Position numbers and translations under genes: made by a program. A DNA stretch of 64,000 bases from Glycomyces sp. L485. Its GTDB lineage: Bacteria > Actinomycetota > Actinomycetes > Mycobacteriales > Micromonosporaceae. The stretch covers positions 1 to 64,000 of the forward strand of contig NZ_JAKZEW010000005.1 of the NCBI RefSeq assembly GCF_022548875.1, given 5' to 3'. This document shows positions 48,558 to 56,063 of this stretch, piece after piece (position 1 is the first letter of the stretch; every line of letters starts with the position of its first letter). Under the pieces are notes generated by a model, which saw nothing but the letters and a program-made list of their open reading frames with translations, ran no database searches and was not told the DNA's origin.

Positions 48558-48761
48558 ATGGCTACTGGCGTCGTGAAATGGTTCAACGCCGACAAGGGCT
48601 TCGGTTTCATCGCCCCCGACGACGGCTCGCGAGACGTGTTCGCGCACTTCTCGGCGATCGACGGTGCCGGACACCGGGATCTGGAGGAGGACCAGCACGT
48701 CGAGTTCGATGTCGAACGCGGGCAGAAGGGCCTCCAGGCCGCGAACATCCGTTCGCTCTGA
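48558..48761 (+). CDS. Cold shock protein (CspA family)
   Basis: A 67-residue single CSD protein: [17 protein letters not shown] contains RNP1 and VFAHFSAI contains RNP2. It binds single-stranded RNA and DNA. ATG at 48558 follows AAGGAG by six bases; an in-frame ATG five codons upstream lies before that site. It sits directly before a broken fatty acid desaturase gene, suggesting an old cold-adaptation pair. Confidence 0.93.
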   Translation: MATGVVKWFNADKGFGFIAPDDGSRDVFAHFSAIDGAGHRDLEEDQHVEFDVERGQKGLQAANIRSL

Positions 48762-48839
48762 CCGAATCGCGTGGTCGAAGCGGCGAACCGCTCGCCGCTT
48801 CGACCGACCCTCCCGAACGGACACCGCGGCCGTCGTCCC

Positions 48840-49596
48840 GCGCTCGGGGTGCCTCGATCCGTGCGTACACCGAAGTCGCCCAAGCCGTCCGCGACGCCGG
48901 TCTCCTGCGCCGCGCCCCCCTGGCTCTACGCCCTGGTCGCCACGGCGCTCGCGATCGGCTACGCCGCCTGCGTCGCCGAATGATCCTGCTCGGCGACAGT
49001 TGGTTCCAGCTACTGGTCGCCGGAGCGCTCGGCATCCTGTTTGCCCAGACCGCGTTCCTCGCGCGCGAGGCGGCCCACCCAGATCCTCAGCCGCGGCCCC
49101 GCGAACGACCGCCTCGCGATGAGCTAATCCTGGTGGGACAGCAAGCACTCGTGTCACCACGCGAACTCGAACCGGGAGGGCCGCGACATCGACGTCGACA
49201 CGATTGCGTTCCTCGAAGAGGACGCCGCCGAGGCCGCCGGGCTGCGGAAGCTCATCACCGGCCGCCAAGGGTGGCTGTTCTTCCCGCTGCTGACGCTCGA
49301 AGGCGTCAATCTGCACTTCTTGAGAGTGCGGCACCTGTTGTCCCGAGGCCCGGTCAAGGGCCGCTGGACCGAACTGGCCGCGCTGGCGGCGCGCTTCGCG
49401 GTCTTTCCCGACGGTGGTGTTCCTGCTCCTGCCGTTCGAGCTCGCGTGCGCCTTCGTCGGTGTGCAGTTGGCGGTGTTCGGGCTCTACATGGGCACCTCG
49501 TTCGCCCCGAACCACAAGAACATGCCGGTGGTTCGCAGGAATTCGAAGGTACCGGCGGCTATGACCGCGCGGGGCGCCATCGCGACGGCCTGCTGA
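48840..49596 (+). pseudogene. Frameshifted membrane fatty acid desaturase
   Basis: Three consecutive frames each read part of a DesA-like desaturase. First: AYTEVAQAVRDAGLLRR and DSWFQLLVAGALGILFAQTA. After a shift near 49140: NREGRDIDVDTIAFLEEDAA and GRQGWLFFPLLTLEGVNLHF. After another shift near 49410: VFLLLPFELACAF, GTSFAPNHKNMPVV. The first His box is damaged (LAREAAHPD in place of LGHDAGH) and the C-terminal part after FAPNHK is lost. It is a clear pseudogene. Confidence 0.85.
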
Positions 49597-49820
49597 GGCC
49601 ACCGTCCCGCGAGGAGGAGCGCCGTCAGCAGGGTTCGCTCACTCCGGGACCGGAACGCCGTCGCGGGCTGGCGGTTGCGCAGGGCCACGTTGAAGCTCGC
49701 TGTGATGCGTGCGCCGACCCAGTGGAGTGCCCTCACTATACCCAGCACTTGAGACGAGCACGTCCCGAAGACACCGAGGCGGAGACCCCTTGGAGCCGCG
49801 GGTAGACGGGGCGGGGGAGT

Positions 49821-49883
49821 TCTGGTCATAACCAGTGATAACCAGACCCGGATCACTTGATACGAGATGTAACCGACTGAATC
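49821..49883. repeat. Repeat copy B (upstream of HTH gene)
   Basis: TCTGGTCATAACC... through GTAACCGACTGAAT matches 52441-52503 over about 60 bases with a dozen differences; weaker similarity extends left to about 49735, including TATACCCAGC versus GATACCCAGC. Confidence 0.65.
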
Positions 49884-49888
49884 TGGTT

Positions 49889-50188
49889 GTGGACCTTTCA
49901 GTCGCTTATTACAACTCAAGACCCCAGGTCAAGCGGCTATTGACGCGCTTGCAGCGGCTTGTGACGGCCATCGGCGCCCGAAGCTGGCACGAACCAGTAC
50001 CTCAATTGTCCCAACTCGCACGAGACTGCCGCAACGGCAAGCCCCGAACAATCCGTGACCGCCTCGCTCCCGATGAGTACGAGCGGCTGATTGAGGCGAT
50101 TCGCGTCGGCGTGTCCAAACGGCAGCTCGCGCAGGAGTACGGCATGAGCCTGCGGACCGTCTACCGCTTGGCCGACGCCACGAGATGA
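49889..50188 (+). CDS. Small helix-turn-helix protein (resolvase/Hin-like HTH)
   Basis: A 99-residue protein whose C-terminal 50 residues form an HTH of the serine-recombinase type: LAPDEYERLIEAIRVGVSKRQLAQEYGMSLRTVYRLADA. There is no catalytic recombinase domain. GTG at 49889 is the first likely start; no ribosome site is visible and the true N-terminus is uncertain. Genes of this type are common next to actinobacterial mobile elements. Its upstream sequence and part of its coding region occur again at 52441 and at 47323. Confidence 0.65.
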   Translation: MDLSVAYYNSRPQVKRLLTRLQRLVTAIGARSWHEPVPQLSQLARDCRNGKPRTIRDRLAPDEYERLIEAIRVGVSKRQLAQEYGMSLRTVYRLADATR

Positions 50189-50483
50189 GGAAACCTCTCG
50201 TCGGGGGCGTGGTAGCCGGAGCTGACTCTGATTCGCATCTATGTTCAGGAGATGGTGCAGAAGCATCGGAACATCAGGGTCACGCGTGGGTAGCGCGAGC
50301 AGATTGACGTCCATCGGATCGTCGATCTGCTCGTCCGCATGGCCCGCGAGCGAGCACTCTAATGCGGCTCGGAGACCTCCGACCTGGAAGTCAAGGGGAA
50401 GCTCCGCCAGGGGATCGGTTCACGAGCAACCCTGCGTAGCTCAGCTGGTGAGGGTTGTCCCGGGAGTGTTCTTGGGAGTCCGG
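50189..50483. other. Gap without intact gene
   Basis: A plus-strand frame reads LIRIYVQEMVQKHRNIRV, a stop, then EQIDVHRIVDLLVRMARERA, so a small relic may be present (about 50228-50363). A tRNA D-arm-like stretch lies at about 50439-50455 but is not part of a tRNA. Confidence 0.4.
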
Positions 50484-50531
50484 TTGACAGGGTGCGCATG
50501 CAGGATGATTTAATAAATGAACAGTCATTTA
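50484..50531 (+). promoter_or_regulatory. TetR gene promoter with palindromic operator
   Basis: TTGACA at 50484-50489; TTTAAT around 50509-50514 is a possible -10. TAAATGA (50514-50520), ACAG, TCATTTA (50525-50531) form a perfect 7-bp inverted repeat overlapping the transcription start. Autoregulation by the adjacent TetR protein is inferred. Confidence 0.6.
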
Positions 50532-50547
50532 GTAATGGGAGGCAGCT

Positions 50548-51165
50548 GTGACGGGACGTCCTCGTGGGATTGACGATGCGGTGATCTTGCAGCGGGCGGC
50601 CGCTGTCATCGGGCGGGTCGGCCCGGCGAAGTTGACGCTGGCCGCCGTAGCCGCGGAGGCAGGAGTCGTCCCCGCAACGCTGATACAGCGCTTCGGATCC
50701 AAACACGGACTCCTCGTCGCCCTGGCCGAACGGTCCGCTCGGGGCGCCAACGAGGCGTTCGAGCGGCTGCGGGAGCAGCACGCCGCGCCACTGCCGGCGC
50801 TGGAGGCGCTCGCCGTGGAATCGATGGCGCCGATGACCACGCCCGAAATCTTCGCCAACCACTTGGCGTTCCTGTGCATGGACCTCACCGACCCGCGGCT
50901 TCACGAGCATGCGCTGGTGATCCACGAGGCTCAGTGTGCGGCGATCCGATCACTGCTGGACGAAGCGGTCGCTCGAGCAGACCTCCGGGCCGAGACCGAT
51001 ACGGCCGGGCTGGCGGGGTCGATCCAGGCGATCATCGCCGGCACGGGCCTGTCGTGGGCCCTCGATCGGCAGGGCACGCTGCCGCAGCGGCTCCGACACG
51101 AGATCCGGGCCCTCCTGTCATCTCATACCCGGTCCGACGACAACCGCAATTCGGAGGCATCATGA
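50548..51165 (+). CDS. TetR-family transcription regulator
   Basis: A 205-residue repressor. The HTH is at residues ~25-50 (LTLAAVAAEAGVVPATLIQRFGSKHGLL); the rest is the alpha-helical ligand and dimer domain. GTG at 50548 follows GGGAGG. Its stop overlaps the SDR gene by ATGA, so both lie in one operon behind a palindromic operator. The ligand is unknown. Confidence 0.9.
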   Translation: MTGRPRGIDDAVILQRAAAVIGRVGPAKLTLAAVAAEAGVVPATLIQRFGSKHGLLVALAERSARGANEAFERLREQHAAPLPALEALAVESMAPMTTPEIFANHLAFLCMDLTDPRLHEHALVIHEAQCAAIRSLLDEAVARADLRAETDTAGLAGSIQAIIAGTGLSWALDRQGTLPQRLRHEIRALLSSHTRSDDNRNSEAS

Positions 51166-52073
51166 CCAGTCACGAACAGCCGCTCACTGGAAAAGTCGCC
51201 CTTGTCGCCGGTGGCACTCGAGGCGGAGGGAAGGGCATCGCCGTCGAGCTCGGGACCGCGGGCGCCACCGTGTACGTCACCGGCCGCAGCAGCGCCGCGG
51301 GACGGTCCGATATCGACCGACCCGAAACCATCGAAGAGGCCGCCGAACAGGTCACGGCGTCGGGCGGGACCGGCATCCCGGTGCGCACCGACCACAGCCG
51401 ACCGGAGGAAGTCCGGGCCCTGATCGAGCAGGTCGCGGCCGAACAGGGCGGCCGACTCGACGTCCTCGTCAACTCGGTGTGGGGCGGCGATCATCTGACC
51501 GACTGGGAGCACCCCCTGTGGGAGCAGGACTTGGACACGGGTCTGCGCCTGCTGCGGCGGGCGGTGGAGACCCACGTGATCACCAGTAGGTTCGCCCTGC
51601 CGCTCATGGTTGCTCGCAAGAGCGGCCTGGTGGTGGAGGTGACGGACGGCAACACCGATCGATACCGGGGCTCGTTCTTCTACGACCTCGCCAAGTCCGC
51701 TGTCATCCGCCTCGCCGTGGCCCAGGCCGCGGAACTGCGATCCCACAATGTTGCGGCGGTGGCCATCACGCCCGGCTTCCTGCGCTCGGAGGCGATGTTG
51801 GAAGGTTTCGGCGTCACCGAGGACAACTGGCGCGACGGTGCCGCCAAAGACCCGCACTTCGCCCATTCCGAGACTCCTGCTTACCTGGGCCGAGCGGTGG
51901 CCGCCCTGGCCGCTGATCCCGGCGTCATGGCCAAGACCGGACGGGCCCTCGCCACTTGGGGGCTTTACAAGGAGTACGGGTTCACCGATGCGGACGGTAC
52001 GCAGCCGGACTGGGCGGGACATTGGGGCAGCGCACTGGCCGAGGACTACGGGCCACTCGGCGAACCGCTCTGA
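51162..52073 (+). CDS. Short-chain dehydrogenase/reductase
   Basis: A 303-residue classical-type SDR. The NAD(P) motif is GGTRGGGKGIA (variation of TGxxxGxG), the NxxG-like region is VNSVWGGDHL, and the catalytic pair is in FFYDLAKSAV (Tyr-x3-Lys). Long insertions after the active site resemble the DHRS1 subgroup. The ATG overlaps the TetR stop. The substrate is presumably the compound sensed by the TetR protein. Confidence 0.88.
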   Translation: MTSHEQPLTGKVALVAGGTRGGGKGIAVELGTAGATVYVTGRSSAAGRSDIDRPETIEEAAEQVTASGGTGIPVRTDHSRPEEVRALIEQVAAEQGGRLDVLVNSVWGGDHLTDWEHPLWEQDLDTGLRLLRRAVETHVITSRFALPLMVARKSGLVVEVTDGNTDRYRGSFFYDLAKSAVIRLAVAQAAELRSHNVAAVAITPGFLRSEAMLEGFGVTEDNWRDGAAKDPHFAHSETPAYLGRAVAALAADPGVMAKTGRALATWGLYKEYGFTDADGTQPDWAGHWGSALAEDYGPLGEPL

Positions 52074-52519
52074 CGGATGTCGGGATGTCGATCTTGGGCG
52101 TGGGGACCGAGAGCTGTCAGCGTGGTTCGAGATCGTCAGCGGGCGAGGGTGCGGTTGTGGAGGTGAGCGATGCCGGCCATCACCTCGGCGGCGCCGGTCC
52201 CGCGGAGGCGGCAGTCGCGCGACACGTTCGATCTCGATGTGCTCGAACAGGGCGGCGAGACCTCGACGAGGCCGCCGAAGGTGGCGGCGCTGACGGGTTC
52301 GTTCGCGATGAGGGCTGCCTCCAAGACGGTGCAAGTGGAGTGTCCTTACGATACCCAGCGCCAGCGACGGGCGCGTCTCCCGAAACACCGAACCGGAGGC
52401 AGGTTCGCGTCGGTCAAGAAGTGCGGTAGGAGCCGGCGAGTCTTGGTCATAACCTGGAATAACCCGACCCGGATCATTTGACATGGGGTGTAACTGCCTG
52501 AATGTCCTGGTTATTAGGT
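52074..52519. other. Gap containing repeat copy C
   Basis: No reliable gene. A minus-strand frame (52136-52324) reads EAALIANEPVSAATFGGLVE but lacks a convincing start. On the minus strand a TATCGT at about 52341-52346 resembles a -10, matched by TATAGT in the copy at 49.7 kb. Confidence 0.4.
52441..52503. repeat. Repeat copy C (next to tRNA end)
   Basis: Partner of 49821-49883. Here the homology stops just before the tRNA-Val fragment and no HTH gene follows. Confidence 0.65.
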
Positions 52520-52564
52520 TGGTGGGCGCTACTGGGTTCGAACCAGTGACATCTGCCTTGTAAG
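52520..52564 (-). other. 3' half of tRNA-Val(UAC): left attachment site of an integrated element
   Basis: Read on the minus strand this is anticodon loop CTTACAA, anticodon stem 3' side GGCAG, variable loop ATGTC, T-arm ACTGGTTCGAACCCAGT, and acceptor 3' strand AGCGCCC plus ACC(A). The anticodon-stem 5' side, D-arm and acceptor 5' strand are missing: identity to a tRNA ends exactly at the anticodon loop. pSAM2-like elements use att cores that run from the anticodon loop to the tRNA 3' end. The orientation predicts the intact tRNA at the right end of the element, outside the window. Confidence 0.8.
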
Positions 52565-52638
52565 CCCGAACTGGAGGGTGAATCGAGGCAGGTGAAGTGT
52601 CTGAATAGCTGCCCTAACCAGGCATGTGATATCCCTGA

Positions 52639-52693
52639 GTGTCCATTGGTGTCCGCTGGCGTCTCGCGTGTGTGGCCCCGAATGTGGCCCCGA
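52639..52693. repeat. Short direct repeats beside att site
   Basis: GTGTCC at 52639 and 52649 (10-base spacing) and TGTGGCCCCGA at 52671 and 52683 (12-base spacing). Position just inside the element fits arm-type integrase sites, which is an inference. Confidence 0.45.
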
Positions 52694-52769
52694 TTCACAC
52701 CTGGCCCTTGCGGGTCTTGGAGGCTGAAACATTGGGGGTGCCGTCCACTACTGCGGCTAGGCAGAGTGG

Positions 52770-52850
52770 TGAACCCTTCTTGAACCCTTCCGCAAACCCA
52801 CACTGAGCTGCGAAAAGGCCGGGAAAGGGTTCAAAGGGTTCAAAGTTTCA
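52770..52850. repeat. Left GGGTTCA repeat cluster
   Basis: TGAACCC at 52770 and 52781, then GGGTTCA at 52827 and 52836, pointing toward a centre near 52807. Bases 52819-52850 form an exact 32-bp inverted match to 63928-63959. See right cluster. Confidence 0.8.
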
Positions 52851-52871
52851 TATCTCGAAATCCAATAAGAA

Positions 52872-52908
52872 GGCCCTCTTCTTGTAGAACGTCTACAAGA
52901 AGGGGGCC
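52872..52908. terminator. Strong hairpin
   Basis: A 17-bp stem (one G-T pair) with a 3-base loop, CTTCTTGTAGA against TCTACAAGAAG at the core. No T-tract follows on either strand. Probably insulates element genes from the chromosome. From 52909 to 53087 no gene is seen. Confidence 0.6.
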
Positions 52909-53087
52909 CAATCGCGTCGAAACCTGCATTGACGTGGGCAAACGGGGGTGTACCGACATAGGGACAAGCCCTGAAAGTCGCCCAGCGTGGCTCTCAGCGG
53001 GTTATGTTTCCGCAGGTCGGAGGCGTATCGCAGGGAAACTCCCCCTGTTTCAGCCTCCGAGCGCAGTAGCGCAACCGATGTTTACGA

Positions 53088-53927
53088 CTACCCCAGAATC
53101 TTGGACACGAGGGCCTTTGCTTGCCCCAAGAGGGGGACGCTGTTGACTGAGTTGTCAATAACGGCGTGCTCGATCGAAGGTCGGTAATCCAGGTCGATCT
53201 TGCTGAGGTAGTCCTGCCAGTTGTCGAGCTTCGTGGTGTCGCGGGCCGCACCACGTGCCCTCAGGTACGTATGCATGGATTCGGGGTCGCAGTACACCCA
53301 AACGACCGTAAGGCCTGCGCCAGAGCTGTCGCAAAGCGACTGGAGGCGCTGAATCCAAGCGTCGTCGCGCAGCTCCTTGACAAACGGAGCTGTCGCGATG
53401 ACGTTCCCGCCTGAGGTGATGTTCTCAGTGATGGTTGCGACCATCGCTTCATACTCACGTGGGCGGACCTCGGAGAGGTACAGGTCAGATTCCCGGTCGT
53501 TAGGTGAGGAGCCCATGACTTCGAGAGCCTTCTCTACCACAGGTCTGGTAGTGGTGTCCTTGTCGACCATCGCCCACCCTGTCAGGCGAGACAGGGTCCG
53601 TCCAAGTTCTGATTTGCCGCTTCCCGCATAGCCGCCGATGAGGACAAGGTGAGGCACGGGAGTCTTTACCTCGGAGTTCTCAAGTTGGTCGGGTGCGTTC
53701 ACGATGCGACCGGCGCGAGGCTTGGTAACGACTCGACCTTCCTCGGTCAACATCTTCATGGCCTTGGCGACTACCGGAGAGCTGACTCCGAAGCGCTCAG
53801 CCTGTTCGCGGTCGGAGGGCAACTTCTGTTCGTGCCTGAGCTTGCCCGCCTCGATGTCGGTCCTGATGATCCGGGCGATCTGCTCGTGTAGCGACGCCCC
53901 GGTGATCAGCTCACGCTTGTTGGTCAT
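53088..53927 (-). CDS. GntR-type repressor fused to P-loop kinase-like domain
   Basis: A 279-residue two-domain protein. Residues ~10-78 are a GntR winged helix (LPSDREQAERFGVSSPVVAKAMKMLTEEGRVVTKP split across it). Residues ~92-279 are a P-loop NTPase with Walker A GGYAGSGKS (98-106), a VDKDTTTRPVVEKAL segment and later YCDPESMHTYLRARGAARD, which resemble small-molecule kinases of the AAA_33/zeta type. pSAM2-type elements carry the GntR repressor KorSA at this position, divergent from transfer genes, but without a kinase. It likely represses the element and may sense a nucleotide or phosphorylated ligand. ATG at 53927 faces the operator region 53928-54125. Confidence 0.82.
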   Translation of the reverse strand: MTNKRELITGASLHEQIARIIRTDIEAGKLRHEQKLPSDREQAERFGVSSPVVAKAMKMLTEEGRVVTKPRAGRIVNAPDQLENSEVKTPVPHLVLIGGYAGSGKSELGRTLSRLTGWAMVDKDTTTRPVVEKALEVMGSSPNDRESDLYLSEVRPREYEAMVATITENITSGGNVIATAPFVKELRDDAWIQRLQSLCDSSGAGLTVVWVYCDPESMHTYLRARGAARDTTKLDNWQDYLSKIDLDYRPSIEHAVIDNSVNSVPLLGQAKALVSKILG

Positions 53928-54041
53928 GCAAATTCCTCTCAGTTGATCGTCAGAGTATCAGCTAGCTCCGCGAAGTCAATCGCTCTCTACCTGCGCTATT
54001 GATCGCAGTATCTCAGAGTATGGGAAGTTTACGGCTTCCAG

Positions 54042-54071
54042 TTGACTCCGATAGTTATCAACTGATAGCTT
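54042..54071 (+). promoter_or_regulatory. Promoter with overlapping palindromic operators
   Basis: TTGACT (54042-54047), an 18-base spacer and TAGCTT (54066-54071) fit a promoter for the element's gene block. GATAGTTATC (54050-54059) and TATCAACTGATA (54056-54067) are overlapping palindromes in the spacer. Related GTATC/GATCG motifs occur at 53950-54020 toward the repressor gene. Binding by the GntR-kinase protein is inferred. Confidence 0.55.
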
Positions 54072-54125
54072 ACCTGTATTGCCCATCACGGCATGTGATG
54101 GCAACGACAGGCTCAGGAGGTTCTG

Positions 54126-54629
54126 ATGGGTTTTGACGGTTCGCATCCGGTGGCGTCAGCGGCGGCGCGGCTGTGCCGCTCCCGGCATGGTCACTCGCCG
54201 TCGTGGGAGGACGTGGCGTGCCCGGAGTGCTGGGAGGCGACGCTGCTGGCGGACAAGGAAGCCGCGGCAGAGGCGGGTCTTCCTGAGGAGTGCCCGGCTG
54301 ACCCGTATCTGATCGATGAGGTCGCGGTGAATCGCGCGGTCTCCGGTGAGGCGATCGAGTTGACGGTGGCGGAGTGGCAGGCGGCGAAGCGGGCGCTGAT
54401 GCAGCGCCGTCAGGTGTGCCTGCGTCGGGCCCGGTTCTTGCTGGCCCGCAACGTGACCGTGGTCGACGCTCTGGGTTCACCGCTGGAGCCGGGCTTGCTG
54501 GGGCAGGTGTCGGCGGGCCGGGTGGTCAGCCCTGCTCGTGTTGTCACGCTCGCCACTCGAATCCGTGCCCGCCGGCAGGTGGCCCGGCGCGAGGTCTTCA
54601 CCGCTGGTCTGGCGTCAAAGGCCGCTTGA
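54126..54629 (+). CDS. Hypothetical protein of integrative element
   Basis: A 167-residue protein with a possible zinc pair (RLCRSRHGHSP and DVACPECWEA), a central helical region and a basic C-terminal part (VVTLATRIRARRQVARRE). ATG follows AGGAGG at optimal spacing, one of the best ribosome sites in the window. First gene behind the operator/promoter. No family recognised. Confidence 0.6.
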   Translation: MGFDGSHPVASAAARLCRSRHGHSPSWEDVACPECWEATLLADKEAAAEAGLPEECPADPYLIDEVAVNRAVSGEAIELTVAEWQAAKRALMQRRQVCLRRARFLLARNVTVVDALGSPLEPGLLGQVSAGRVVSPARVVTLATRIRARRQVARREVFTAGLASKAA

Positions 54630-54630
54630 C

Positions 54631-54697
54631 GGCGAAACCGGGCCTGTGTGCCTGGTCCATCTCGGGTGGCTTCCGGGGTGCTGATGAGCCAAGCCAA
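54631..54697 (+). ncRNA. Intergenic structured repeat, copy 1
   Basis: Begins GGCGAAAC right after the upstream stop and ends GAGCCAAGCCAA 20 bases before the NUDIX start. Stem 1 pairs ACCGGGC (54637-54643) with GCCTGGT (54650-54656) around 6 bases; stem 2 pairs TCGG with CCGG. Copies at 55165 and 55480. A cis-acting leader RNA is inferred. Confidence 0.5.
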
Positions 54698-54716
54698 CTA
54701 GCAAGGGAGACAGCGT

Positions 54717-55163
54717 ATGTCTGGCACCAACGACACGATCGAGGCCGTCAACTTGACGACCGACATCATCGCGTTCCGTGGTGGTGAGGTGCTGCTGATC
54801 GAGCGCGGCTGGGCTCCGTTCGAGGGCCACCTGGCGCTGCCAGGTGGCTACGTCGACTCCGGTGAGACCTGCCGGACTGCCGCCGCCCGTGAGGCTGCCG
54901 AGGAGACCGGGCTCGACCTCGACCCGGTCCGGCTCTACCAGGTGGGTGTGTACGACGAGCCCGGCCGCGATCCCAGGGGCCGGGTCGTCTCGGTCGCCTA
55001 CGCCGTGACCGTGCCGTTCGGGACGCGGGTGCAGGCCGGGGACGACGCCGCTTCGGCCGCCTGGGTCGACATCCAGGACGCGCTGCAGCGCCCGATGGCC
55101 TTCGACCACAAGCAGGTCCTCGCCGACGCCTACTACCGGTACCTCGACGGGGCCCTCGACTAG
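54717..55163 (+). CDS. NUDIX hydrolase (Pif-like)
   Basis: A 148-residue NUDIX protein. The box GGYVDSGETCRTAAAREAAEETG (residues ~43-65, split here by the rule of length) fits GX5EX7REUXEEXGU with every catalytic residue present. pSAM2 carries the NUDIX protein Pif, which blocks transfer between element-carrying cells; this gene has a similar position, but the function is inferred. ATG follows AAGGGAG. Upstream is intergenic repeat copy 1. Confidence 0.85.
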   Translation: MSGTNDTIEAVNLTTDIIAFRGGEVLLIERGWAPFEGHLALPGGYVDSGETCRTAAAREAAEETGLDLDPVRLYQVGVYDEPGRDPRGRVVSVAYAVTVPFGTRVQAGDDAASAAWVDIQDALQRPMAFDHKQVLADAYYRYLDGALD

Positions 55164-55164
55164 T

Positions 55165-55233
55165 GGCGAAACGCGGCCACAGAGCCGCGTCCGGTGCCGG
55201 GTGGTTCCCGGCCCGCTGACGAGCCAAGCCGAA
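55165..55233 (+). ncRNA. Intergenic structured repeat, copy 2
   Basis: Same frame of motifs as copy 1. Stem 1 is ACGCGGC (55171-55177) with GCCGCGT (55184-55190), same 6-base loop but changed pairs (compensatory). Stem 2 is CCGGG / CCCGG. Ends 19 bases before the next ATG. Confidence 0.5.
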
Positions 55234-55252
55234 CGAAGCGAAGGAGCGCGAC

Positions 55253-55480
55253 ATGGGCGGCAAGAAACTCAACTGGACCAAGACCGAACCGAGCAGCCGT
55301 GTGTCCAAGGCGGAGACAAAGACCCACAAGTTCCTGGTCTCACGAGGTGACAACAAGACCGAGCTGACCGCCTTCAAGAACGACCGCAACGCCACGCACG
55401 GGCGGACCAAGGAGAGCGAGTCCAGCTTCCGCAAGGAGCGGGACGCCAAGGCTGCGGCCCGGCGCCACGGCCGTCGATAG
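55253..55480 (+). CDS. Small basic protein of integrative element
   Basis: A 75-residue Lys/Arg-rich protein (KKLNWTKTEPSSRV; KERDAKAAARRHGRR at the end) with no hydrophobic segment. GAAGGAG precedes the ATG. Likely nucleic-acid binding by charge only. Flanked by repeat copies 2 and 3. Confidence 0.6.
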   Translation: MGGKKLNWTKTEPSSRVSKAETKTHKFLVSRGDNKTELTAFKNDRNATHGRTKESESSFRKERDAKAAARRHGRR

Positions 55481-55547
55481 GCGAAACCGGGCCTTCGGGT
55501 CTGGTCCATTCCGGGTGGCTTCCGGGGTGCTGATGAGCCAAGCCGAA
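55480..55547 (+). ncRNA. Intergenic structured repeat, copy 3
   Basis: Stem 1 ACCGGGC (55486-55492) with GTCTGGT (55499-55505), 6-base loop; stem 2 CCGG / CCGG; ends GAGCCAAGCCGAA. It begins in the last base of the upstream stop codon. Confidence 0.5.
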
Positions 55548-55571
55548 TCAAGCAAGAGGGAGGTGTGGCAG

Positions 55572-56063
55572 GTGAGCGAATACGACGAGGTCGAGCCGCT
55601 GGAGCGGCGCGCTGACCGCCTCTGCGAGGGCGATCAGGTCTTCACGGCCGCTGGCCGCTGGGAGACCGTCAAGACCGTTGAGCGGACCGGACGGTCGGCC
55701 CTGGTCGTGACCACCGAGACCGGCAGGCGGTCCTGCCGCTGGGTGTTGAACCTGTGGAGCCTGCTGCCGGTTTTGCCGGCATGGCGGCGCCGCGCCGAGC
55801 CGAAGGTCCGGTTCTGGTCGAACCGCGAGCAGGTGGGCGCGACCCTGGCCGACTCCGCGCACGACATCCACACCGGATACGGACTGGCCGGAGCGTACGT
55901 CGAGCGCGGGCAGGGATGGAAGGTCTACGACCTCACCACCGCCGAGCCCAACCCGGTCGCCGAGAGCTTGTCAAAGGCCAAGGCGACGGCCCTGGTCAAG
56001 AAGATCGCCCGTACCCGCGCCGCCGAGCTGGGCGCGGCCGTCGACTTCGGGGGCGCGCGATGA
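55572..56063 (+). CDS. Hypothetical protein of integrative element
   Basis: A 163-residue protein; the first ~50 residues read like a small beta domain (LCEGDQVFTAAGRWETVKTV). C-terminal part basic and helical (SKAKATALVKKIARTRAAELG). GTG at 55572 is chosen for GAGGGAGG upstream; GTG 55563 is an alternative and the ATG further upstream lies inside repeat copy 3. No family recognised. Confidence 0.55.
   Translation: MSEYDEVEPLERRADRLCEGDQVFTAAGRWETVKTVERTGRSALVVTTETGRRSCRWVLNLWSLLPVLPAWRRRAEPKVRFWSNREQVGATLADSAHDIHTGYGLAGAYVERGQGWKVYDLTTAEPNPVAESLSKAKATALVKKIARTRAAELGAAVDFGGAR

Noticed and set aside
50439-50455. tRNA-like D-arm (GTAGCTCAGCTGGT)
   Set aside because: No acceptor, anticodon or T-arm can be built around it; probably chance or a tiny relic.
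52136-52324. Small minus-strand frame downstream of the SDR gene
   Set aside because: No convincing start or family; kept only as a note in the gap entry.
52474-52803. Minus-strand frame of 109 codons over the att site
   Set aside because: It crosses the tRNA fragment and repeat boxes and has no protein-like pattern.
54631-55547. Assigning the three intergenic repeats to a named riboswitch class
   Set aside because: No known class is recognised with certainty from the stems and the invariant tail; left as an unnamed motif.
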